Origin: Saccharothrix luteola
GTDB taxonomy: Bacteria; Actinomycetota; Actinomycetes; Mycobacteriales; Pseudonocardiaceae
Direction of reading: 5' to 3'
DNA: 64,000 bases
Assembly (NCBI RefSeq): GCF_020859565.1
Contig: NZ_JAJHUO010000032.1
Coordinates: forward strand, 53,140-117,139
Under the pieces are notes generated by a model. The model was given only the letters and a program-made list of their open reading frames with translations, had not been told where the DNA came from and ran no database searches. Made by a program: the position numbers and the translations under genes. Position 1 is the stretch's first letter; the number at the start of each line of letters is the position of its first letter. This document shows positions 8,601-15,111 of this stretch, piece by piece.

Positions 8601-10145
8601 ATCGCGATCTCGCACGTGCACGCGGGCGCGGTCGAACGGGCGCGGGACCTGCTCAGCGGACTCACCTCCGACCAGGGGAAGGTCCAGGTGCTGCTGACGA
8701 TCGCGAGCGCGCTGGCCGTGCGGTCCCCCGTGGACGCCAGGGAGGCCGCGCTGGGTGCGCTCGGCCACTTGGAGGCCGCGCGCGGGGACGTCGCGGTCAT
8801 CCTGGCCAGGGCCGGCTTCGGGGCGGAGGCGATCGAGGTCGCCGAGGCGATACCGGAGCGCTCGATCACGCGCGGGTCGACGTTCGCCCGGCTCGCGGAC
8901 GTCCTCGGGCTGGTCGACGGCCCGCCGACCGCCGAGATGGCCGCAGACCTGCTCGACCGGCCGACGTTCGACTCGGACCTGGCCCTCGCGTCCACCGCCG
9001 ACGAGGTGGTGGAGGTGCTGCGCCGGCGCGTGGAGTCGTCGCCGTACCCGCTCGTCCGGCGTGCGATCGTCGCCCGCGACGATCACGAGCTGCGCCGGGT
9101 CCTGCCGGAGTTCGACAAGCTGCTGCGGGTGCGCGCCACCGCGCTGGCCTACGTGGTGCGGGGCCAGCTGGCCGAAGGGCGCCCGGAGCTCGCGCGAGCG
9201 GTCGCGCTGCACTCGCTGTCCGTCCTGCCGGCGCAGGGCGTGGAACGCGATCGCCGCGTCTTCTTCGACGCCGTTGTGCGCGCCCTGGCCGGGTCCGGGC
9301 GAGTCGACGCCGCGCTGGCCGTCGCCGACCGGCTCGCCTACCGGGACGGCCGTGCCCCGGCCGTCGTCGGGTTGCTCGAAGGCGGCGACGTGGGCGCCGC
9401 GCTCAACCTGCTCGGCGAAGGTGCGGAGACCCTGGGCGAGCGGGTGGCCGACCTGCTCGCCCACGGCGGGTTGACCGAACTGGCCGTGAACCTGCCGACC
9501 GCGCTGCGCCGCCGCGCGGAGCGGAACGACCACAGGTTCTCAGCGGCTCTCGAAGCGCTCGTCGACGCCCCGGACGGCACGGACCCCCATGCGATCGCGG
9601 GGTACGAAGACCTTCGCCGGGGTGCGGTCCTCGACGCGGTCGTCACGCGGCTGGCGCGCGCGGGCCGCTTCGAGACCGCCCTGGCCGTCATCCGCGATCC
9701 GCAGCCGTACCGGGTGGAGTACTGGGACGAGGGTGACGGCCTGCCGAGCGACGAGACGCTGGCGGTCGTGCTGACGACACTGGCCACTCACGCACACGGC
9801 GTGCCGGCGAGGAGGCAGTGGGCCCGGGAACTCGCGGAGACGGCGCACCGCACGGCGTCGGCGATCGGCACGCCGTCCGGCACAGGCCGGCGCCTGACCT
9901 CGATCGGCCAGTCGAACGCGGACAAGGCCAGGGCTCTCGCCGCCGTCACCGGCTATCCGGGTTGGGCGGACGACGCGGCGCTCGCCGTGCTGCGCGACGC
10001 GCTGCGCCTGTCCCTCGACTGGAACAGGTACGTGTTCTTCTCGGTGCTGACGGCGGCGATCCCGTTCCTCGGCCGGCTCCGCGACGGGGTGCTCGAACGG
10101 ACCGCGCACAGCGTGCTGGACGTGGACTCGTGGTGGACGGCCTGA
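5646..10145 (+). CDS. Trypsin-like protease fused to a NACHT/STAND ATPase with a long repeat-rich C-terminus
   Basis: 1499 aa. Residues 1-200 are a trypsin fold with a visible triad: His36 in LTARHVVSAG, Asp74 in HPELDVALLEL and Ser160 in GVSGAAV. A NACHT-type ATPase follows, with Walker A APAGFGKTT (Lys281) and Walker B LLLVVDGLDEA (Asp365). From about residue 650 to the end the chain is alpha-helical and rich in alanine and arginine pairs that look like degenerate TPR/HEAT repeats, the usual sensor part of STAND proteins. With the coupled trypco2 gene this forms a probable immunity or programmed-death module, with the protease as effector. Function is inferred from domain order. Confidence 0.85.
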   Translation: MDQRRLADVRAGTEAVARSTGSGYLIGRRLVLTARHVVSAGDGAWPRVVVRLGHPNRERRPRDARLVWSHPELDVALLELEPPEDGDIGDAVRWGVADGIEQVRYSGIGFPGFADYGEAGAGVEQLAGVLNPLSTGPHGSNVLDQDAAPQPGRRAWAGVSGAAVFCAGLLVGVVVLDDVDFGNRRLHAARLDAVVRDPGFRRLVEAHGGSSPVAESVTAPPPPSGGRRGARAAFRYELSAAIVEHTSTVVGRESQVRRLMAFSGAREGGYALVEAPAGFGKTTLVADLWRRHATDAWDGPAPDLVGFSLRRDLGDHTPAAFVAGLTGQLAALLDRSDDGARRLDELWQEAAANAGPDRPLLLVVDGLDEASPDRPGVAELLPAHVPDFTHVVVTSRPSPRARSLVPPHHPLHRAPLVALPPLSVAEVVELLHVFGSAEPASFGAAVHEVTRGEPLLARFTAQDVAGRGEAALAAYRRERPSDVAGYFRWQLDLLEVDAEDDTTWDALALLLAAARGLTEVEIAEALGAPAHRIRRALAPVRRFLIGSPRHELMHEEFAVVLATRLTAAQRRAADRRLLDWCRGYAEAGWPDDTPDYALTTVIAHVDRANDFELAARLVGRRRLELMVARTLSPRGVRADVSAVLDILVRRSPPDVVAEIRTALAAVNVKGMADDVPGSLLAALVAAGETARAEAHAALAERPIDRCRAFQSIAVALWRAGEPERCRQAVGAAVGAARAAGDRHQSSCLEELALELFSAGAVADGCEVIRIWARGRPVALAFKRIAPALVRNGAAQLGLTIARGFTDRADVAIAHALLALALAEAGQVDRALAVADGIDDRITGWHPDNLPLTVAKLAIAVADRGRTDAARGLVDKASLLLAGREHPWDEDRVGVAAARVRMGEPEHGPRVLAGLSRMTESRRHREWPEIAWWFDIDWDEFSGWAVATPRRDAAVVLAHQAVLAGVDGELLDLCADGESAEVVRAAIAISHVHAGAVERARDLLSGLTSDQGKVQVLLTIASALAVRSPVDAREAALGALGHLEAARGDVAVILARAGFGAEAIEVAEAIPERSITRGSTFARLADVLGLVDGPPTAEMAADLLDRPTFDSDLALASTADEVVEVLRRRVESSPYPLVRRAIVARDDHELRRVLPEFDKLLRVRATALAYVVRGQLAEGRPELARAVALHSLSVLPAQGVERDRRVFFDAVVRALAGSGRVDAALAVADRLAYRDGRAPAVVGLLEGGDVGAALNLLGEGAETLGERVADLLAHGGLTELAVNLPTALRRRAERNDHRFSAALEALVDAPDGTDPHAIAGYEDLRRGAVLDAVVTRLARAGRFETALAVIRDPQPYRVEYWDEGDGLPSDETLAVVLTTLATHAHGVPARRQWARELAETAHRTASAIGTPSGTGRRLTSIGQSNADKARALAAVTGYPGWADDAALAVLRDALRLSLDWNRYVFFSVLTAAIPFLGRLRDGVLERTAHSVLDVDSWWTA

Positions 10146-10162
10146 GCGGGTGTTCCGGTGCG

Positions 10163-10196
10163 ACTCCGGCCGGAGCGCGGCGGCTCCGGCCGGAGT
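10163..10196. terminator. Bidirectional terminator-like hairpin
   Basis: A perfect 14-bp inverted repeat (ACTCCGGCCGGAGC / GCTCCGGCCGGAGT) with a 6-base loop lies between two convergent genes. It has no T-run, which is common for actinomycete terminators. Confidence 0.7.
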
Positions 10197-10202
10197 GTCC
10201 AC

Positions 10203-10958
10203 TCAGGACGATCGGCGCGCGACGAGCAGGAGCCGCCCGCTGCCGATCCCGTAGGGTTCGCCGCCCGGGCCGCCGAACAGCTCGACGTCGGTGAACCCGT
10301 GGCCGGACAGCAGGTCGACGATCTGCGCCACCGTGTACACGTGGTGGATCGCGGTCACGTCGAGCTGCTCCTCGCCGCGGGTGAACCGGTAGCGGCTGAA
10401 CACCCGGCTCCCGGCGACGTCGTACTCGCTGGTCGCGAGGACGGTGATGTCGCCGGTCCGCATGGTCCGCGGCTCGGCCCGGTAGCCGGGCAGGACCGAC
10501 TCGGCGGCCGAGCCGAAGTCGACGACCAGGCCGCCGCCGGGCCGGACGGCGCCGCCCAGCGCGGCGGCGAACTCCCGCAGGCCGTCGAGCTCGAGGTAGC
10601 CGAAGCTGTTGCCGAGGCAGAGCACGGCGTCGAACCCGTTGTCCCGCGGGATCTCCCGCATGTCGGCGCGGACGAATTCGACGTCGAGGCCGTCGGCGGC
10701 GCGCCGGGCGTGCCCGATCGCTTCGGCGGACAGGTCGACACCGGTCACGCGGTGCCCGCGCCGGGCGAGCTCCACGCTGTGCCGCCCGCTGCCGCACGGC
10801 ACGTCCAGGATCAGCGAGCGGGGCGCGAGACCGAGGCGTTGCTCGACGAAGTCGATCTCTTCGACGGTGACCTCCGGCGGCACGGCGCGCCGCCAGAACT
10901 CGTTGGGCAATTCGGTGAAGAAGTCCACGTACCAGGTGGACGAAGGTGTTTCGGACAT
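10203..10958 (-). CDS. Class I SAM-dependent methyltransferase
   Basis: 251 aa. Motif I (ILDVPCGSGRHSVELA, about residue 50) and the acidic ribose-binding stretch RVTGVDLSAEAI are clear, followed by FVRADMREIPRDNGFDAVLCLGNSFGY as motifs II-III. The ATG follows AGGAG on the minus strand. It is not obviously in an operon and converges on the trypsin-NACHT gene across a hairpin. The acceptor is unknown; similar proteins are often small-molecule methyltransferases. Confidence 0.85.
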   Translation of the reverse strand: MSETPSSTWYVDFFTELPNEFWRRAVPPEVTVEEIDFVEQRLGLAPRSLILDVPCGSGRHSVELARRGHRVTGVDLSAEAIGHARRAADGLDVEFVRADMREIPRDNGFDAVLCLGNSFGYLELDGLREFAAALGGAVRPGGGLVVDFGSAAESVLPGYRAEPRTMRTGDITVLATSEYDVAGSRVFSRYRFTRGEEQLDVTAIHHVYTVAQIVDLLSGHGFTDVELFGGPGGEPYGIGSGRLLLVARRSS

Positions 10959-11172
10959 GGAGGAACTCCTCGCGGTGCATCGGCGTTCACAGGCGATGTC
11001 ACCGGGCGACCCGGGCCGTCAACCGGCCTCGGTGCGGTGGCCCGGCGTGAGGCTCCGGGCAGCCATGGCTTCCTCCACGGTCAGCGATTCCCCCCGACGC
11101 TACCAGCCGTCCGACCGGACCGTGAACGCATTTTCCGACCGCCGTCACCCCCGCCGGACAGCCCGGAACAGC

Positions 11173-11476
11173 ATGCCCGCCGTGGTCCGCACCACTGCGC
11201 CGCGCCCGGTCGACGTCGCGGCACACCTGCCCCGCCTGGCGCCGCCGGCGCGCACCGCCGTGCGGCTGCACCCCCGGCCCGGCGAACCGACCTCGCGGAC
11301 AGCTCGATCGGCGGCCCACTGCTGTGGCGGATCCTGGCGCGGGCGTGGCCCAGCCGTACGCGCGGGACGTCCCCGGTCTCCCCCGCCCGGACTGCGCCGA
11401 CCTGCTGCAGGTGCTCTGGTGCCCGCTCGACCACGAGGACGACGGCTACCTGCCGACGAACCGACGATGCTGGTGA
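11173..11476 (+). pseudogene. Decayed DUF1963/YwqG-like gene
   Basis: Three consecutive stretches in three frames resemble one protein. Frame 1 reads VRLHPRPGEPT from an ATG at 11173, frame 3 continues ADSSIGGPLLW, and frame 2 carries RDVPGLPRPDCADLLQVLWC up to a TGA at 11474-11476. The order and spacing match the N-terminal half of actinobacterial DUF1963-like proteins from memory; the C-terminal half is missing. At least two frameshifts plus a truncation make it non-functional. The family name is uncertain but decay is well supported by the frame hopping. Confidence 0.45.
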
Positions 11477-11587
11477 TCGGTCGCGGCTCCAGCTTGCAGT
11501 TCTACTCGTGCGTGGCATTCCCGGCGCACCAACACGTCACGAACGTGCGGTAGCCGCTCTGCGGCAGGAGGGTGCGGCCTCGGTTGG

Positions 11588-12028
11588 TCATGACAGCGAG
11601 GGTGCGACCGTCGGCGACGGCCACCTCCAGGCGGTGCGGGCGATGACGACGAGGAGCACCACCTCGACGAGGCTGCCGAGGAGGTAGTAGACCCACGTCT
11701 CGCCGATGCACGACACGACGATGGTGATCAGGTAGAGGAAGCTGACGACGATGTTGACGATCCGGTCGACCCGGGGTGCGAGGAGGAGGGTCAGGACCAC
11801 CATCAGGATCGACGGCAGGATGTAGATCAGGGTGGTGGTCAGGAACACCTGGTCGACCGCGAACGCCGTGTTCGCGATCTTGCCGTCGAGCGCGGCGTCG
11901 AGGACATCGGCGCGGAAGAGCCCGAAGATGTCGACGTAGGCGAACACGAAGAGCATCGTGACCCACAGGGCGCAGAGCACGAGCTTCACGTCGACGGGCG
12001 TGTCCCGGTACTGCCTTGGCGTCGTCAC
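11588..12028 (-). CDS. Small integral membrane protein (DUF6326-like)
   Basis: 146 aa from a GTG preceded by AAGGAG. Four hydrophobic segments are visible: VLCALWVTMLFVFAYVDIF, a central TTLIYILPSILMVVLTLLL, LYLITIVVSCIGETWVYYLL, and a final VEVVLLVVIARTAW. The N-terminal YRDTPVDVKLVLCALW and the DIFGLFRADV loop resemble the DUF6326 family. The last residues after ARTAWRWP look unusual and run into the decayed DNA, so the native C-terminus may have been replaced. Function unknown. Confidence 0.7.
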   Translation of the reverse strand: MTTPRQYRDTPVDVKLVLCALWVTMLFVFAYVDIFGLFRADVLDAALDGKIANTAFAVDQVFLTTTLIYILPSILMVVLTLLLAPRVDRIVNIVVSFLYLITIVVSCIGETWVYYLLGSLVEVVLLVVIARTAWRWPSPTVAPSLS

Positions 12029-12244
12029 GGATCCGCTCCTTGATTGGCGAGGAGGTCCAGTGTCATCGCGGCGGGGACGTGGCGCACCGGGATCTCGGCC
12101 AGTGTCGCCCTGACCGATCGGCCAGGCCCGGACCTGCCCTTTCGGTCGATCCGCCGTCTCGTCCGCGGCCCTACTCCGTGGCCGGTGAGGAGAACGCCCG
12201 GTTGGCCGCGGACGGAGCCTGACGGCCGGGGTCCGCCGGTTCTC

Positions 12245-12520
12245 GTGCGCGACTGGTTGCTCGTCGCGGGGGTGGCGGGAACGGCACCGGCGGAGGTCGT
12301 CGTTCGCGCCGACGTGGTGTGGCGTCCCGTCGGCGTCGTGGCCGGTGTGGCGTTGGCGCTCGCGATGCTGTGGCGGCGGGTTCGCCCGCTCGCCGCGGTG
12401 GGGCTCGGGTTCGGCGGGTTGATGGTGGTCGACCTCGCGTCGGTCCTCGGCGGCAAGCCCTTTTCCCCCTACGCCGGGGGTTCGTCGTCGTTCTCGTGTA
12501 CTCGCTGTCCCGGTGTCCAG
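12245..12520 (+). pseudogene. N-terminal fragment of a sensor histidine kinase
   Basis: Frame 2 encodes VRDWLLVAGVAGTAPAEVVV, then a second hydrophobic run (GVALALAMLWRRVRPLA) and GGLMVVDLASVLGGKPF, the membrane N-terminus common to actinobacterial NarL-group kinases. After about 12,480 the match continues one frame over (FVVVLVYSLSR), so there is a frameshift, and everything after it, including the phospho-acceptor and ATPase domains, is absent. The neighbouring minus-strand gene at 12570 follows immediately, so the fragment was cut off by rearrangement. Confidence 0.6.
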
Positions 12521-12569
12521 ATCGCCATCCGGGCGTACGAGACCAAGCGGGTGCGGCCCTGAGCCCGGG

Positions 12570-13565
12570 TCACCGGCGGGTCGCCCGGACCAGCCGCAGC
12601 GGCGCCCAGATCATCAGCGCGAGCACGGCCACCAGCAGGTATTCGATGGCCGGGATGCGCACGACCTCGTCGATCCGGTCGTACCCGCGCCACGCGTAGA
12701 CGCCGAGGGCCGCCACGCCGATCGCACCGGCCACCCACCACCGCGACGTCCGGCTCAGCCCGACGCCGTGCAGCTGGGTGATCACGAAGACGCCGACGAA
12801 CCCGAACAGGAACATGGGCCAGATCCCGTTCGGGCCCGAGTTCATCACCGCGACCAGCGTGCCGTGCAGCGCCACCATCAGCTCCAGCCCGAGCGTCCAC
12901 CACCGGTTCGTGTGCGCGGTGGTGAACATCAGGCTGCTCTGGAACAGGAGGAGGAACATGTAGAAGAACCCGATGAGGTGACCGCTGGTGGACTCCATGG
13001 GGTGGTACCAGAACGTGTAGATCGCGGCCCAGCTGAAGAGGTAGCCGTGGTACCGCCGCACGAACGCCACCACGTCGGCCGCGATCGGCGCCTGCCTGCC
13101 GAAGAACAGGCCGCGTCGCTTGTTCTCCATCAGCAGCACGGCCACGAGCAGCAGCACGACCGAGCCCTGCGAGCTGAAGATCGACACGTCCTGGGCGATG
13201 CCGTCGTAGAACACCCGGGTCTGCACGGCGTGCAGCGCGATGAAGCCGCCGTTGGCCGCGAGCGCGAGGACGTTCACCCGGTGCAAGCCCGTGGTGTAGC
13301 GGCGGACCCGCGTCTGCGCGTAGTAGATGAGGCCCCAGGACACCAGCTGGTGCGCCGCGTACCCGGCCCACGCCGACGCGCGCGTCCAGAAGGTCGGCTC
13401 GGGCAGTTTCCAGTAGTACCAAGAGGCACCCCGGTCGGGCAGCAGGACCGTGCCGTGCAGGCCCTGGCCGACCAGCCACACCAGGCCGGTGAGCACGAAG
13501 CTCCCCGCCACGCCCCAGAGCAGCAGCCGGCTGTGACCCCGCAAAACGTTCAGCATGCTGAGCAT
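12570..13565 (-). CDS. Polytopic membrane protein under MarR control
   Basis: 331 aa with about eight hydrophobic segments (for example SFVLTGLVWLVGQGL, VVLLLVAVLLME, FLFGFVGVFVITQL). No family is recognised with confidence; conserved-looking loops include YYWKLPEPTFWTRASAWAGY and FWYHPMESTSGHLIGFFYMF. Two ATGs nine bases apart (13565 and 13556) are both possible starts, and a 12-bp operator palindrome overlaps codons 2-5. It is divergent from a MarR regulator, so it is probably the regulated partner, possibly in membrane stress or detoxification. Confidence 0.7.
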   Translation of the reverse strand: MLSMLNVLRGHSRLLLWGVAGSFVLTGLVWLVGQGLHGTVLLPDRGASWYYWKLPEPTFWTRASAWAGYAAHQLVSWGLIYYAQTRVRRYTTGLHRVNVLALAANGGFIALHAVQTRVFYDGIAQDVSIFSSQGSVVLLLVAVLLMENKRRGLFFGRQAPIAADVVAFVRRYHGYLFSWAAIYTFWYHPMESTSGHLIGFFYMFLLLFQSSLMFTTAHTNRWWTLGLELMVALHGTLVAVMNSGPNGIWPMFLFGFVGVFVITQLHGVGLSRTSRWWVAGAIGVAALGVYAWRGYDRIDEVVRIPAIEYLLVAVLALMIWAPLRLVRATRR

Positions 13566-13590
13566 TATGGCAAAACACTCAGCAGGCTGA
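13550..13590. promoter_or_regulatory. Paired MarR-type operators
   Basis: Two near-identical palindromes, TCAGCATGCTGA (13550-13561) and TCAGCAGGCTGA (13579-13590), are spaced 29 bp centre to centre between the divergent membrane-protein and MarR genes. Shared form TCAGC-N2-GCTGA. One overlaps the start of the membrane-protein gene, which fits repression by the adjacent MarR. Confidence 0.7.
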
Positions 13591-13626
13591 ACGATCGTGC
13601 CCCGGTTGCTCTGCGAAGATGGTCCG

Positions 13627-14097
13627 ATGGGCCGAGGAGACGAGCGGGAGGTGTCGCGGCGACCGGATCAGGTGCGCGCCGACGTCGACTCCTGGCCGAC
13701 CGGGCGGCTGCTGTCGGTGGCCGCGCGGGTCGTGGAGAGCCGCTTCGACGAGGTGCTCGACGGGCTGGGCCTGACCCACGCGGGCCTGATCGCGCTGCAC
13801 CACCTCGCCGACGGGCCCCTCGCCCAGCGCGAGCTGGCGACGCTGTGCCGGGTGACCGACCAGACGATGAGCCGCACCATCGAGCGGCTGAACCGCTCCG
13901 GCCACGTGACCCGCGGCGCCGACACCCGCGACCGTCGCCGCACCCTGGTCGAGATCACCCCGACCGGCCGCGACGTCCTGGCCACGGCCCGCCGCAAGGA
14001 GCAGGAGTCCGAGTCGCTGCTGGGCGCGGTGGACGACTACGACCACTTCCGCCGTCAGCTGATCACCCTGATCACCGCCGCCACCCGACCGCGCTGA
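13627..14097 (+). CDS. MarR family transcriptional regulator
   Basis: 156 aa from the ATG at 13627 (an upstream in-frame ATG at 13597 lies close to the operators and is less likely). The winged helix is clear: LTHAGLIALHHLADGPLAQ, the recognition region LATLCRVTDQTMSRTIERLN, and the wing GADTRDRRRTLVEITPTG. MarR proteins usually repress their own gene and a divergent partner until a small phenolic or oxidant ligand binds. Here the divergent partner is the polytopic membrane protein and two matched palindromes sit between them. It ends 12 nt from the convergent NUDIX gene. Confidence 0.9.
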   Translation: MGRGDEREVSRRPDQVRADVDSWPTGRLLSVAARVVESRFDEVLDGLGLTHAGLIALHHLADGPLAQRELATLCRVTDQTMSRTIERLNRSGHVTRGADTRDRRRTLVEITPTGRDVLATARRKEQESESLLGAVDDYDHFRRQLITLITAATRPR

Positions 14098-14109
14098 CGG
14101 GCGGCCGGC

Positions 14110-14607
14110 TCACGCGGTCGAGGGCCGTGCGACACGTCGGGCGATCTCGGCGTCGAGCGGGCTCATGCCGTCGACGACCGGGTCGGCGGGCGGCCACCAC
14201 AGGAAGTCGAGCGCTTCGTCGTTGACCAGCAGCCGGGGCGCGGCCCGCAGCCGCACCCGGTAGATGGCGAGGAGTTCATGGCGGTCCGGTGCGACGAGGT
14301 CGAACTCGGCCACCGCGACACCGTCCAGCGCCACCTCGCCGATGCCGGTCTCCTCGCGCAGTTCCCGGACCGCGGTCTGGCGCGTCGTCTCCCCCGGCTC
14401 GCGCCCGCCACCCGGGAGCTCCCACTCCCGGCGCCAAGCGTCGAACACCATGAGCACGGCGCCCGCGTACTCGACCACCACCAGGGCAGCCGGGACGACG
14501 TCCCGATCACCCAGGGACTCCAACTCCCCGTCGACGACGGTGCGGAACCCCACCAACGCGTTGCCCGCGCGGTCGCGGATCGGGAGCGGTCGCGGGGAAG
14601 GGTTCAC
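14110..14607 (-). CDS. NUDIX hydrolase
   Basis: 165 aa from a GTG that overlaps the upstream stop (GTGA). The NUDIX box is seen as GGGREPGETTRQTAVRELRE followed by ETG, matching GX5EX7REUXEEXGU. NUDIX enzymes hydrolyse nucleoside diphosphates linked to another group. The longer reading frame extending upstream to 15063 is in the wrong frame of the preceding gene and is rejected. It is third in an operon after a membrane NACHT and an unknown protein, so it may modify a nucleotide signal or metabolite in that system. Confidence 0.85.
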   Translation of the reverse strand: MNPSPRPLPIRDRAGNALVGFRTVVDGELESLGDRDVVPAALVVVEYAGAVLMVFDAWRREWELPGGGREPGETTRQTAVRELREETGIGEVALDGVAVAEFDLVAPDRHELLAIYRVRLRAAPRLLVNDEALDFLWWPPADPVVDGMSPLDAEIARRVARPSTA

Positions 14608-15104
14608 CGCGATTCCCGCTCGCCGCCCATGGCGATGGTGCGCCGCCCGCCCGGCGACCCGTAGAACCACCGCGTCCCGGTAGGTGGTGGTGGGAGCGTG
14701 CCGCGGATCAACTGCGCCAACGCGTGCCCCAACTCCGCCGCGGGCGCCGTCGGCTGCGGTTCCCGGCCCCGGAACGTGACCGGCGTGTCGTCGAGGATCG
14801 GCCACGCAGCCGCCTCGTCGGCGGTGAACACCCCACGCTCCCGCACCAGTCCGGCCGCCTCGTCGAACAACCGCGCCAGTTCCTCCCGCTGTCCGGCGCT
14901 CAGCCCGAGGTCGAGGTCGAGGTGGAACTCGGTGATCACCGCGTGCACGCGCAACTTCCGCACGACACCCGACCACCACGCCGGCCGCCGGTCGGGCGAG
15001 GACTCCTCGACGAGGCGCACCGCCTGGGCGAGCACCAGCGACAAGCTCGCGTCGTACGCCCACAGGTCGACGCCGTGCAGCCCCACTGCCTTGGTCGCGG
15101 TCAC
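14604..15104 (-). CDS. Hypothetical protein in the NACHT operon
   Basis: 166 aa from a GTG 7 nt after the NACHT stop. No catalytic motif or membrane segment is recognised. The chain is predicted mostly helical (VTATKAVGLHGVDLWAYDAS at the start, SAGQREELARLFDEAAGLV in the middle) and includes a tryptophan-proline rich end. Its position between a NACHT ATPase and a NUDIX gene, with overlap to the latter, suggests it works with one of them. Confidence 0.6.
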   Translation of the reverse strand: MTATKAVGLHGVDLWAYDASLSLVLAQAVRLVEESSPDRRPAWWSGVVRKLRVHAVITEFHLDLDLGLSAGQREELARLFDEAAGLVRERGVFTADEAAAWPILDDTPVTFRGREPQPTAPAAELGHALAQLIRGTLPPPPTGTRWFYGSPGGRRTIAMGGERESR

Positions 15105-15111
15105 CGCACGA

